Positions 31,900 through 41,100 of a DNA stretch of 64,000 bases are shown here, piece after piece. Origin of the DNA: a virus; the IMG/VR virus record IMGVR_UViG_3300042891_001130, positions 1 through 64,000 of that record. One strand, given 5' to 3'. A model generated the notes under the pieces. The model was given only the letters and a program-made list of their open reading frames with translations, was not told where the DNA came from and did not search any database. Every line of letters starts with the position of its first letter. The stretch's first letter is position 1. A program made the translations under genes and the position numbers.

Positions 31900-32780
31900 A
31901 ACATCAAGAATTTGTATATCTAAACGCATTGAAAGATATTTTAGAGAACGGCGAACATAGGCCGGACAGAACCGGCACAGGAACTATTAGTAAATTTGGT
32001 GTTCCGATGCGTTTTAATTTAGAAAACGAGTTTCCCGCAATCACAACTAAAAAATTAGCGTGGAAATCAGTAGTTAGCGAACTACTGTGGTTTATTGAAG
32101 GCAGTGGCGACGAAAACAGATTGAAAGAAATTCTCCATGGTGAACGATATATCGATAAAAAAACTATCTGGACTGAAAATGCCAATGCACCATATTGGGT
32201 TGAAAAAAGATTAAAACGGCATGCCGGAGATCTTGGAAGAATATATGGAGTTCAATGGCGGAAATGGCGACAACCACTAATTCGAATTAACAAAGTCATT
32301 TTACAAAATTTAGATCAATTGCAAAATTTAATTGACGGTATTAAAAAAGATCCATACGGTCGGCGCCATATAATCACTGCATGGAATCCAGGAGAACTAG
32401 ACTTAATGGCATTGCCTCCATGTCATATGATGGCACAATTTTATGTAGCAAATGGGAAACTTAGTTGCCAAATGTATCAGCGTTCAGCAGATATGTTCTT
32501 AGGTGTTCCGTTTAATATTGCATCATATGCTTTGTTTACACATATGATTGCTCAAGTTACTAATTTAAAAGTAGGAGAATTAATTGTTGTGTTAGGAGAT
32601 GCACACATCTATGAAAATCATATAGAGCAGGTAAAAGAACAACTTACAAGAAATCCTTTACCATTTCCTACACTGAGTTTAAATTCAGAGATTAAAGATA
32701 TCAATAAGTTTACAATGGACGATGTACAGTTGTTAAATTATAACAGCCACGATACCATTAAAGCACAGATGGCTGTTTAA
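31896..32780 (+). CDS. thyA: Thymidylate synthase
   Basis: The protein has 294 residues, close to T4 Td (286). It makes dTMP from dUMP, fitting an AT-rich phage. 'DRTGTGTISKFG', 'TTKKLAWKSVVSELLWF', the active site 'LPPCHMMAQFY' (catalytic Cys), 'CQMYQRSADMFLGVPFNIASYA' and 'GDAHIYENH' are conserved. Its stop meets the end of the leftward fibre operon with no terminator between. Confidence 0.93.
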   Translation: MKHQEFVYLNALKDILENGEHRPDRTGTGTISKFGVPMRFNLENEFPAITTKKLAWKSVVSELLWFIEGSGDENRLKEILHGERYIDKKTIWTENANAPYWVEKRLKRHAGDLGRIYGVQWRKWRQPLIRINKVILQNLDQLQNLIDGIKKDPYGRRHIITAWNPGELDLMALPPCHMMAQFYVANGKLSCQMYQRSADMFLGVPFNIASYALFTHMIAQVTNLKVGELIVVLGDAHIYENHIEQVKEQLTRNPLPFPTLSLNSEIKDINKFTMDDVQLLNYNSHDTIKAQMAV

Positions 32781-34033
32781 ATTAAAATTTCAATTAATCC
32801 CTTTATTCCAGAATAGTCAACCAAAGATTTTCCTAAAACTGCATTTGGGTTATCACCCTGTCTATATGCCTCTGCATATCCAGGATAAGAACTAGTAACT
32901 AACAGTTCACCTTTTTTAATAGGTCCAATTACTTTACAAAAAACTCTGCCCCTTAATGCAACATAAGGATGTGTTTTATCATCTCCTGCTGCTGCATTCA
33001 TCATATAAGCAGGATTTTTAGAAATAACCCCTGCAACTGAGGTATCTGCTCTGTTGTGTGTTTCAGTTATTTCTTTTTTCCCACCTATTACTACCACAGT
33101 TCCAACATCGTATGATTGATCTGTTTCATATCTTTCTGCTAGGTCTGCATAATAAGCACTGGTCGCAACTCCCCTAAATAAAACAGAATTTACAGATCTT
33201 TCAGTAGGGTTATAGAAAAACGTAGATGTAGAATATATTTCTGTTGCTTTTAAAACTGAAGTAGAAGTATTAACGTATGGAATTGGAAAATTTCCTGTTG
33301 GTGGAGAAATTTTCATAGTTAACCCAATCGCCGAGGTTGCTGTATTTGCTTCTACAGCATGGCGTGCTGAACCCCAAAAATAATTCCCAGAAGATTCAGA
33401 ATTTCCAGTAATTGCATCTGCACCAATTAATGTAATTCCTTTTGATACTTTAGTTACAGAAAAATTATTATATATAGGATACTTAGGAAACGGAGATTCA
33501 GTTGCAAGGTCAACTGTAAAAGTCTCGGCTGATGCAACGGCAATAACTTCATTATTAATCCCCACTACCGCCTTAATCATATATTTTTTAGCACGATCTT
33601 CTGCGCTGTCTTCGATGTCCCCCCTCCACTGTGCTCTAGTATCAGCACCGCTAGGAGGACCGATTAACCCAAATTCTGATCCATTAAATGCGTATAGTTG
33701 TTCTTCAAATGTATTATACCAAAGATCTCCAATTTTTGGCTGTAATGGAGTATCTGTAGAATTGGTTAAATTTGCTAGAGATTTCCAACGCTCGCCATCA
33801 AACGCATTTACGTTTTTATTACTTGTATCAAACCACAGTTGACCTTCAATAGGCTTAGGTGGACTAATAGTATTAGCAAAATTTTCTAAAAGTTTAACAA
33901 AATTTTCATTTTGCCATTCGCCATAACCTGCATAATTTCTACCAACAAAAATTAAATCTGTATTAGTATCAATTGTAGCATCTTGAACTACAGCAATTGT
34001 AGTTCCATTAGTTTTGTTTAAAATATATGGCAT
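32777..34033 (-). CDS. Fibre/tail structural protein, paralogue 1
   Basis: The protein has 418 residues. The N terminus shares with the next two upstream genes the plan (T)DLxxxGxNxxxYGxxxxxNFxxLLxNFA followed by 'GQLWFDTSNKNVNAFDGERW' and 'GDLWYNTFEEQLYAFNG'. The C-terminal 130 residues run from 'SYDVGTVVVIGG' through 'SVAGVISKNPAYMMN' to 'ALRGRVFCKVIGPIKKGELLV'. This resembles the peptidase-G2-type autoprocessing/chaperone end of phage tail spikes, so cleavage after trimer folding is possible. It is the last gene of the leftward structural block. Confidence 0.7.
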   Translation of the reverse strand: MPYILNKTNGTTIAVVQDATIDTNTDLIFVGRNYAGYGEWQNENFVKLLENFANTISPPKPIEGQLWFDTSNKNVNAFDGERWKSLANLTNSTDTPLQPKIGDLWYNTFEEQLYAFNGSEFGLIGPPSGADTRAQWRGDIEDSAEDRAKKYMIKAVVGINNEVIAVASAETFTVDLATESPFPKYPIYNNFSVTKVSKGITLIGADAITGNSESSGNYFWGSARHAVEANTATSAIGLTMKISPPTGNFPIPYVNTSTSVLKATEIYSTSTFFYNPTERSVNSVLFRGVATSAYYADLAERYETDQSYDVGTVVVIGGKKEITETHNRADTSVAGVISKNPAYMMNAAAGDDKTHPYVALRGRVFCKVIGPIKKGELLVTSSYPGYAEAYRQGDNPNAVLGKSLVDYSGIKGLIEILI

Positions 34034-34036
34034 ACA

Positions 34037-35002
34037 TTAATCCTGAAATACAATATTGTTGTTTATTGTGGTATAACTATTCAAATAGTTGTCAACCGGT
34101 CTCCACAATAAAACACCACCAAAATCTTCTATTTGAAAATGTCGAATAGATATTTTTGCATTATATTGACAAAGAACTTTTACTTCAGAACCCGCTTTAA
34201 ATGTACTTGTACTAAACAAATAAGGTAAAACCTTTGTTCTCAATGCATCATTACTCGATTGAATTCTTGTGTCATTTGTAGAAGTCGATCCTGTCTGTGT
34301 ATCGCCGTAAGAAGTAATATCTAAATAAGTCGTTAGATTTTTATCATATACAGTATTACCACGGACATACAAATCTCCCCTAATGTCAAGTGTACCTAAT
34401 AATGTTACCCCGGACACTACTTCAGTAACCTGAGAAGTATTAAAATATACTGTAGAACTTGATGTCGACATATCAAATGTCGCAGTTGTTATCAATGCAG
34501 TAGGTCGACCATATGAATATAAAACTGCAACATTTTGTTCTTGATTAAAATCATTTTCTAAAATAGGAGTTGCCGGCCTATCTAAACCAAATTTTCCATA
34601 TAAAGATGATACTTGCGGTCCAATAACTTTAAATTTATTTCCATCCCATATATTCAATTGACTATTGACAGTATCATACCATAAATCTCCAGTACTAGTA
34701 GAACTAAATCCGCTGTCAGAAACAGATGCACCGTCTAAAGTCTTCCATCCTGTTCCGTCCCAAACAGTCAATTTTTTTAATGTAGTGTTAAACCAAACTT
34801 GACCAACTTGCGGGCTTCTGGGTTGATTAGCCGAAGATGATGCAAAGTTTGTTAATAATCTTGTAAAATTATTATTTAAATACTGACCATAATTATTTAA
34901 ATTTTGGCCGAATAAATCCAAACTAGTAGAAACAGAATCTACTTCTCCTGTCGGTAAAGTTAATAAAACTGTTCCATCATTATTATAAATTACATAGGCC
35001 AT
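34037..35002 (-). CDS. Fibre/tail structural protein, paralogue 2
   Basis: The protein has 321 residues. N-terminal module: 'TSLDLFGQNLNNYGQYLNNNF', then 'GQVWFNTTLKKLTVWDGTGW' and 'GDLWYDTVNSQLNIWDG'. The remainder is Ser/Thr-rich with a short 'GTLDIRGDLYVRGNT' segment typical of fibre shafts, and a beta-rich tip. It is a paralogue of both neighbours, probably by tandem duplication, differing in the distal half. Three bases separate it from the downstream paralogue. Confidence 0.7.
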   Translation of the reverse strand: MAYVIYNNDGTVLLTLPTGEVDSVSTSLDLFGQNLNNYGQYLNNNFTRLLTNFASSSANQPRSPQVGQVWFNTTLKKLTVWDGTGWKTLDGASVSDSGFSSTSTGDLWYDTVNSQLNIWDGNKFKVIGPQVSSLYGKFGLDRPATPILENDFNQEQNVAVLYSYGRPTALITTATFDMSTSSSTVYFNTSQVTEVVSGVTLLGTLDIRGDLYVRGNTVYDKNLTTYLDITSYGDTQTGSTSTNDTRIQSSNDALRTKVLPYLFSTSTFKAGSEVKVLCQYNAKISIRHFQIEDFGGVLLWRPVDNYLNSYTTINNNIVFQD

Positions 35003-35006
35003 TATT

Positions 35007-36782
35007 TTATCTCTTTATTATGTAATGAATTGGAATGCCTCCGGCAGCAGATGTAACTCCTGTCAAATTAGGCAAATTAAAATTAGCACCAGACCCACCA
35101 TAGGTATATCCAATTACTGTGAATAATTTTGAATCTGTAATAATATTTTTCGATGATCCATTGCAAATATACCAATCATTTTGCATTAATGTTGTTAAAG
35201 TTGATGTACCGTATGCTGTTATCATTCCAGTTTGAAATATCTGAGCATATACATCTGAAAGAAAATCAGATTTACTAATTTTGTTTAATTGACCAGATGC
35301 AATAGTGGATGTATCAACTACAAGAATCGTTTGAGTAGCGGTAGTAGATGTAGTTAAAACTTGTCCAGTAATTAATTGTGAAGTCGCTGTTGTTACTAAA
35401 TTCACATTGCTAGTTCCGTTAAATGAAACAGGCGAGGATGTTTGAACTTGTCCGGAGATAGAAAAATTTCGCCCAACTTCAAGTTGTGAAGAAGTAGTTA
35501 CCGCCCCGTAAATAGTAATTGGCGAGGAAGGACTTCCAATTTTAGAAACAAATATCTGTCTAAATGCTTTAATTGGAGATCCTAGATCATATGAATCGTT
35601 TGCCGCCGGTTCAATAATTACTCCAGAACCCACAGCGGCTCCAACGACCACCTTTCCAGTTAATGTACTGATCCCACTTACTCTTAAATTTTCATTTATA
35701 TTGACACTTTTAGCAAAGGAAGAAAGTCCGCTAACACTTAATGCCAATGATGTTGTAGTAAGATTTAATGTATTTGAAAATCTTCCAGAACCTAATACGT
35801 CAAACGTTGACTGAGGATCAGGATTGTTAACCCCAACCGTATTTAAAGATCCAACAAATTTAATATAAGACTTATTGGTTATTCCTACTGTAAAGTTAGA
35901 CGTTTGATTTGTGTATTCTACTTTGCCGCCAGCATTCGAAAAAACATTAATCTGTTCACCAGAATCAGCGTTTCTAATTTGTATTCCTGCTGAAGATTCT
36001 ACTCTAAATGTTCCCGTATGCGTTTGAGGGGTTAATAAAGATTTGTTTTTTAATACTTCAGTTGCCCTTATTGACAATGTCGGAGAAATATATAAAGAAG
36101 TAGCACTTTCTGCCACACCGTTATATCTTGCCGGTATTCTTCTAGTTAAATTTGTTCCAGGTTTTATAGTAGAAAAACCATCAATAACAGTTCTAGGTGT
36201 AAATTCATTGTATGCTAAAATTTCAACAACCTTGCCATTAATCCAATTTAATATTACAGGATAAGTTACATTGGGATCAATATTACTCTGTAGCCTAACT
36301 GTTTCAGAACCAGACTTTAGTTCGCCTGCTTCTATATTTGGCCCAACTGTGATCCAACTACTTTGATTTCTAATCTTTACTTGATACGATGAAGTATCAA
36401 CCCAAAGATCTCCAACTTTTACGTTTTGACTGTAACTTAAACTTGGATCTTGAGCCTGCTGAAACACTCCATTAGTAGGTTGCCATCTATTGCTTGTATT
36501 CGATCCGTTATTGACTCGCAACACACTTCTTTCGGGATTACTTGTATCATACCATAACTGGCCTTTTATAGAATTAATTGGCGGATTAGGTCCGGCAAAA
36601 TTTTCTAACAATTTAAGAAAATTTTGCGAAATATCTTGTCCGTAATTAGTATAACCCGAACCAACAAGATCTAAACTTGTACTGTAATTATTTTTTCCAC
36701 TGCCAACAGAAGTACCAAGAACTTCAATAACTTCAGTATTATTAGGATCTGAAAAAGTTAAAGTAAAAATATATGATGACAT
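35007..36782 (-). CDS. Fibre/tail structural protein with collar-type tip, paralogue 3
   Basis: The protein has 591 residues. It has the same N-terminal module as its two downstream paralogues ('TSLDLVGSGYTNYGQDISQNF', 'GQLWYDTSN', 'GDLWVDTSSYQVKIRNQSSW'). The long central shaft is Ser/Thr/Val-rich ('LNLTTTSLALSVSGLSSF', 'VNINENLRVSGISTLTGKV'). The C-terminal 70 residues are a tail-collar domain: 'GMITAYG', 'DWYICNGSS', 'YTYGGSGANFNLPNLTG'. Collar domains cap fibre tips and often contact receptors. This is the largest of the three fibre candidates. Confidence 0.75.
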   Translation of the reverse strand: MSSYIFTLTFSDPNNTEVIEVLGTSVGSGKNNYSTSLDLVGSGYTNYGQDISQNFLKLLENFAGPNPPINSIKGQLWYDTSNPERSVLRVNNGSNTSNRWQPTNGVFQQAQDPSLSYSQNVKVGDLWVDTSSYQVKIRNQSSWITVGPNIEAGELKSGSETVRLQSNIDPNVTYPVILNWINGKVVEILAYNEFTPRTVIDGFSTIKPGTNLTRRIPARYNGVAESATSLYISPTLSIRATEVLKNKSLLTPQTHTGTFRVESSAGIQIRNADSGEQINVFSNAGGKVEYTNQTSNFTVGITNKSYIKFVGSLNTVGVNNPDPQSTFDVLGSGRFSNTLNLTTTSLALSVSGLSSFAKSVNINENLRVSGISTLTGKVVVGAAVGSGVIIEPAANDSYDLGSPIKAFRQIFVSKIGSPSSPITIYGAVTTSSQLEVGRNFSISGQVQTSSPVSFNGTSNVNLVTTATSQLITGQVLTTSTTATQTILVVDTSTIASGQLNKISKSDFLSDVYAQIFQTGMITAYGTSTLTTLMQNDWYICNGSSKNIITDSKLFTVIGYTYGGSGANFNLPNLTGVTSAAGGIPIHYIIKR

Positions 36783-36785
36783 ATT

Positions 36786-37406
36786 TTAAGTTCCAGTACT
36801 CAAACTTTGAATTCTAATTGTATAATCAATTTGAATCATTCTGTTTAAAGATTTTTGAACAGGATGGAAAATTACATGAGTTAACAAATCTCCAGTATTC
36901 GGACCGTCTGGGTTAAATGCCCTTAACCCTAATTCGTCAAAAACAAATGGACTATCTAAATTAGTTTCATTGTCAAATGCAGACTGACCACTAGGTTCTC
37001 CAAAATCTAATAAACAACTTATTAAAATATCTGTGTAAACAGTGCCTTCTATGTGCCTAGTTTCCATGAAATTTCTTGCAGGATCTAAAGAATAACTGCT
37101 CTTAGAATCTACATTTTTATAATAGGTTTGATTATATAAAGTTGCACCTCTACCAATGGAATTTGGAGTTAGATAAGTAATAACGCCATTTGTTACTCTA
37201 GTCCCTCCGTTACCAAAAACCATTTCGGAAATGATTCCTCGTCCTTGATTAGAAATACTTTGAGCAAGTGCAATAGAAAAATTTTCATAATGAATTGCAT
37301 TTCGTTTGTTAATAAAAATTTCTCCAGTACTAGGATCAAATATTTTTATATGACCTTGAATACTAAACGCACCGGTCTCATGTTTTAAATCTTGTTTGTT
37401 ATTCAT
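36786..37406 (-). CDS. Virion structural protein, possible baseplate/fibre connector
   Basis: The protein has 206 residues. 'IQGHIKIFDPSTGEIFINKRNAIHYENFS', read in two parts around the Gly-Glu turn, and 'RMIQIDYTIRIQ' at the end are beta-rich and marine-phage conserved as I recall. No enzyme motif is seen. It lies between fibre genes and baseplate genes, so a connector role is plausible. An ATAAATA box ends five bases before its ATG and no Shine-Dalgarno sequence is present. Confidence 0.55.
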   Translation of the reverse strand: MNNKQDLKHETGAFSIQGHIKIFDPSTGEIFINKRNAIHYENFSIALAQSISNQGRGIISEMVFGNGGTRVTNGVITYLTPNSIGRGATLYNQTYYKNVDSKSSYSLDPARNFMETRHIEGTVYTDILISCLLDFGEPSGQSAFDNETNLDSPFVFDELGLRAFNPDGPNTGDLLTHVIFHPVQKSLNRMIQIDYTIRIQSLSTGT

Positions 37407-37411
37407 AATGG

Positions 37412-37418
37412 TATTTAT
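37412..37418 (-). promoter_or_regulatory. Candidate late promoter, ATAAATA with predicted leaderless start
   Basis: On the minus strand GATAAATA is followed by CCATT and then the ATG at 37406. With T4 geometry the first transcribed base would be the A of the start codon. Confidence 0.45.
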
Positions 37419-37428
37419 CCATATAATT

Positions 37429-38106
37429 TTATCGAATTTCTACAATAGTTTCATTACTAGGTTTTAATTTTCTAATTTTATCTGTTAAGTGTTGAGGAAT
37501 ATTATAATTATCGTATCCAACTATTTTATTTTCATGGTATACTGCTTTTAATAAACATGGATTAGAGACATCACTATGATCTTGCATGTATCCCACACCC
37601 AATGCAACTAAAGCATATTCGTCTGTATAACCTAAAGCATTGGCTACATTTTTTGAATCAAAACAAATAGAAAATCCTGTATCTAACCCAAGATCTTCAG
37701 CAATTGTCATTACTACGCCTGCACCAATTCCAGATTCTAAAAATGCCTTTTGTATTCTTTTTTCAAATCTATATTTTTGAATTGCCCAATTTTCTTCAGT
37801 TCCGTCAACTTCCTTATATCTAGTTACCCACATAAAAAGATATTGTGCAAGTAGTTGCCCGTTAAAATATTTAACAACACCGGGTCCTAATAATTTATTA
37901 TTTTCATCAGCCCAAGCATAGTTATCGTAAATATTTTTTTTAATATCATAAGAATTTGGACCAAAAATGACACATTTTTGTTCGTATCCGCATTGTTTAC
38001 TAGGAACTCGATATAAGTTTTCAATAATAGTATCAATTTTTTCTTTTTCTACTACTCTTGTATAATCCCACCATCTTGCGGTAATTCTATTTTCTAAGTA
38101 TGTCAT
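37429..38106 (-). CDS. Nitroreductase-like flavoprotein fold
   Basis: The protein has 225 residues. 'RITARWWDYTRVVEKEKIDTIIENLYRVPSKQ', read as the usual 'RRSxRxF...LLxxAxxAPS' start, 'QYLFMWVTRY', and 'GIGAGVVMTIAEDLGLDTGFSICFD' with 'LGYTDEYALVALGVGYM' match the nitroreductase (FMN, NAD(P)H) pattern including the late 'LGxG' helix start. Its place between the giant baseplate gene and fibre genes is odd for an enzyme. It could be a virion component with a reused fold or a host-modulating enzyme in a late operon. Confidence 0.6.
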   Translation of the reverse strand: MTYLENRITARWWDYTRVVEKEKIDTIIENLYRVPSKQCGYEQKCVIFGPNSYDIKKNIYDNYAWADENNKLLGPGVVKYFNGQLLAQYLFMWVTRYKEVDGTEENWAIQKYRFEKRIQKAFLESGIGAGVVMTIAEDLGLDTGFSICFDSKNVANALGYTDEYALVALGVGYMQDHSDVSNPCLLKAVYHENKIVGYDNYNIPQHLTDKIRKLKPSNETIVEIR

Positions 38107-38126
38107 ATTGTTCCTTCAAAAAATTA

Positions 38127-41100
38127 TTAATTTGAATTTCCGTAATACCATTTATCAGGAATTTCTGTAGAATGTCGCCTTATGAACTTAGATTGAATTG
38201 ACTCGGATTCCATCAACGATGTTGATGTATTCCAATAATTTCCTATTTTTTGTTCTATTTCAACTTTAGTTCTTAAAGTAAAATCTTCAACATGAATATT
38301 TAATTCAAAATTACCAGTTGATTCATTAAATTTAACAGTAAATTCTGGATCAAGTGTTCTTAAACTTGTAGACGTAGAATCGTATGCTAAATTGTAATCA
38401 TGTACTTTAGACGCAGTTTTTCTCAACAGTCTACCACCAAATTTAACAGAAATCTGATCGTTAAGGTACTGCTCTAAACCATTTGTTGTACTTAATATAA
38501 TACCATCTCCACCAGACTGATACATAGTTCCGGTGTTAATAACAAATGAACTTGAACTAATAGCAATCGTGTACGTTCCATTAGAATTTGTAACAGTATT
38601 AACAACATATGTTCCAGTGGCTTCAGATGTTATATGATACTGTTTCTTAATGGTATCAGTATAAGGAATAAATTGTTGAGGGCTTTGATCAAAGACTTTT
38701 GTTCCAACATCGGATATTTCTGCAGGAGAAGTACCCATAGTACCCCTTCTAAGTCCGCTTAGTACATTACTATCTTTAGAGAAAAATTCAATTCTTTCGC
38801 TATCGACGAATATAACTCCCGGAATATTTCTGTGGAAATTAGGAGGTATTAAACTTGAAGAATCTGTTACATGAATTTCAGTATCAGTTAACTTTAATTC
38901 TTTAGTTAATCTTGTACCGTAAAAATTAGATAATCTAGAATATGTGGTTCTATTAAAAATGTCATTAAATATTTTATATCCATAAACTAAATTAGATCGT
39001 AATGTTGTCGAAACATATGAAATAGTAATTTCGTCATCAGATTGAATACTAATAGAATTGTTTAGTGAAACTGTTCTAAAATCATCCAAAATAGTAAAAT
39101 CATTGTTAGCAATCAAATATTGTTTATTCAATGCTACCCAAACATATCTACTATCAGATACCGGCAATCCTAAAGTAAATTTTAGACCAGCATCGCCTTT
39201 AAATCTTTCCGTCCTCAACATCATTCCATCATAATCAGCAAATGATATAACTTTAACTGAACTAGAAGGTTGAATTGGAGTTGTAAAAATTATAGTGTTA
39301 TTATTAATTACATAATCAAAATTAACTAATGATTCAATTGCTAAAATTGCGCCGTTAGATGCTATTCCAGATGATATTGTCACTGTACCAGTAACACTAT
39401 TAATAGAATAATCAAAACCAGGAGCAAGCAATCGACCGTTTAAATAGACTTTAATATTTGAATTAGTATATGTTCCCGGAGGACGGCTTGTATTGTCAAT
39501 ATTGAAAGTTGTTGTCGATCCATCCAATTTATAGTAATTAACATCAGGAGGATTTAAACGCTTTCTGCCTTTAACTAAAGTAGTCGAATCTGGTTCATAT
39601 ACTTCAACAAATACTTGAGCACTTAACGGCTCAGTTGTTCCTAATAAATTTGTGACCAAAATACTAGAAGTAGGTGCTGCAATACTAAATTGTTCTTCAA
39701 ATATTTGACTAAATTTTCCAAAATTAGATTTTAAAAACCAAGCCTGGATTGTTCGTTTACTGTCTGCAATATTAGTTACCCTAACTGCCGCCCTCTTATT
39801 TTTTGGTCCCGCAGGTATTAGTTCGTAATTGCTAGAATTAACTTCACGACCGTCTATTGTCACATATACACTTCTTATATCATCAATAAACGCAGAACTA
39901 ATCAATGTCGCAGTACTCTGTCCATATTCAGTTAATAACGTAACCGAGTCTGCAACATATTCTCCGCCAATAGTTAATAAATTGTAACCTACTTTACCGT
40001 TAACATCTTGAGGCGCAATATACAATTCATCATTCATAACGTAAAATTGAGAAGAGGTTGTAAAGAAATACTCATCAACAACTCCACTGCTAGGAGGTTC
40101 ATATATTCTATCTAACATCTTTCCTTCGAAATTTACAGTTATATAAATTGATTCTTCTAAAGGTACTCCCAATTTAAACGATGATATAGCGTTTGCACTA
40201 ATAGGGACTATACCGGACATTGCAATCGGCGACGATTTATTTTCTTGAGTAAACACATTGATAGAAACAGATTCATATGTATTACCTTTAACATGCTCTT
40301 CCGGTGATTGACCAATATTTTGAGATATTAATCCACTACCGTCAATAACTAAATCACCAGGATTAATGCCAAGGGCTCCTACAAAATTTCCAGAACCGTT
40401 CCACGACCCTGCACTTATTTCAGTATCTAATTCATCAAAACTAAAGTTATCTTTCCAAAATTCTACAATTGGATATCCATACAAATCAACTTTTATTTTG
40501 TTTGTTACATTTGAATTTAGATTAAAAATTTCAACATTATATGTGTTATTTGAAGTAGTTGAAACATTATAATAACTTCCATACAATAGATCGTTTACAT
40601 ATATGGTAACCGTAGAAACACTGTTAAATAAAACATTTGTGTCATAGGCCACTGTTGAAGTATTAGATACTAAATTTTCAAAAGAATAAATGTTGTAAAG
40701 AGAATTTACATTAACTTCATTAAATACCGCCGGAACAGTTACCTTTGCAGTTACACCTAAAGTTTTTACTGTTGATGTTGTCAATAATGTAATAGCGTGT
40801 GTTCCGGTTCCTACAGCAGTAAATCTATCTGTTCCAGAATTAGTAACAATATATTTTCCGTCAAATCCTAAAATAGTTCCGTCGTCAACTCCGGATATTT
40901 CTATAATAGAACCACTAGTTATTTTTCCATTAAAATCTTCGGTAGTAAAAAATACTATATTTCCTTGAGTAGTTAAGGAATCAGATATAATTCGTTTTAA
41001 TCTGTATTCAGAATTTGCAATAGAAACTGTTTTAGTAGAAGTATTAACAGCAGATACTACTGCATCACTTCTTATATGAGATGTAGAAGTATTTGTTAAT

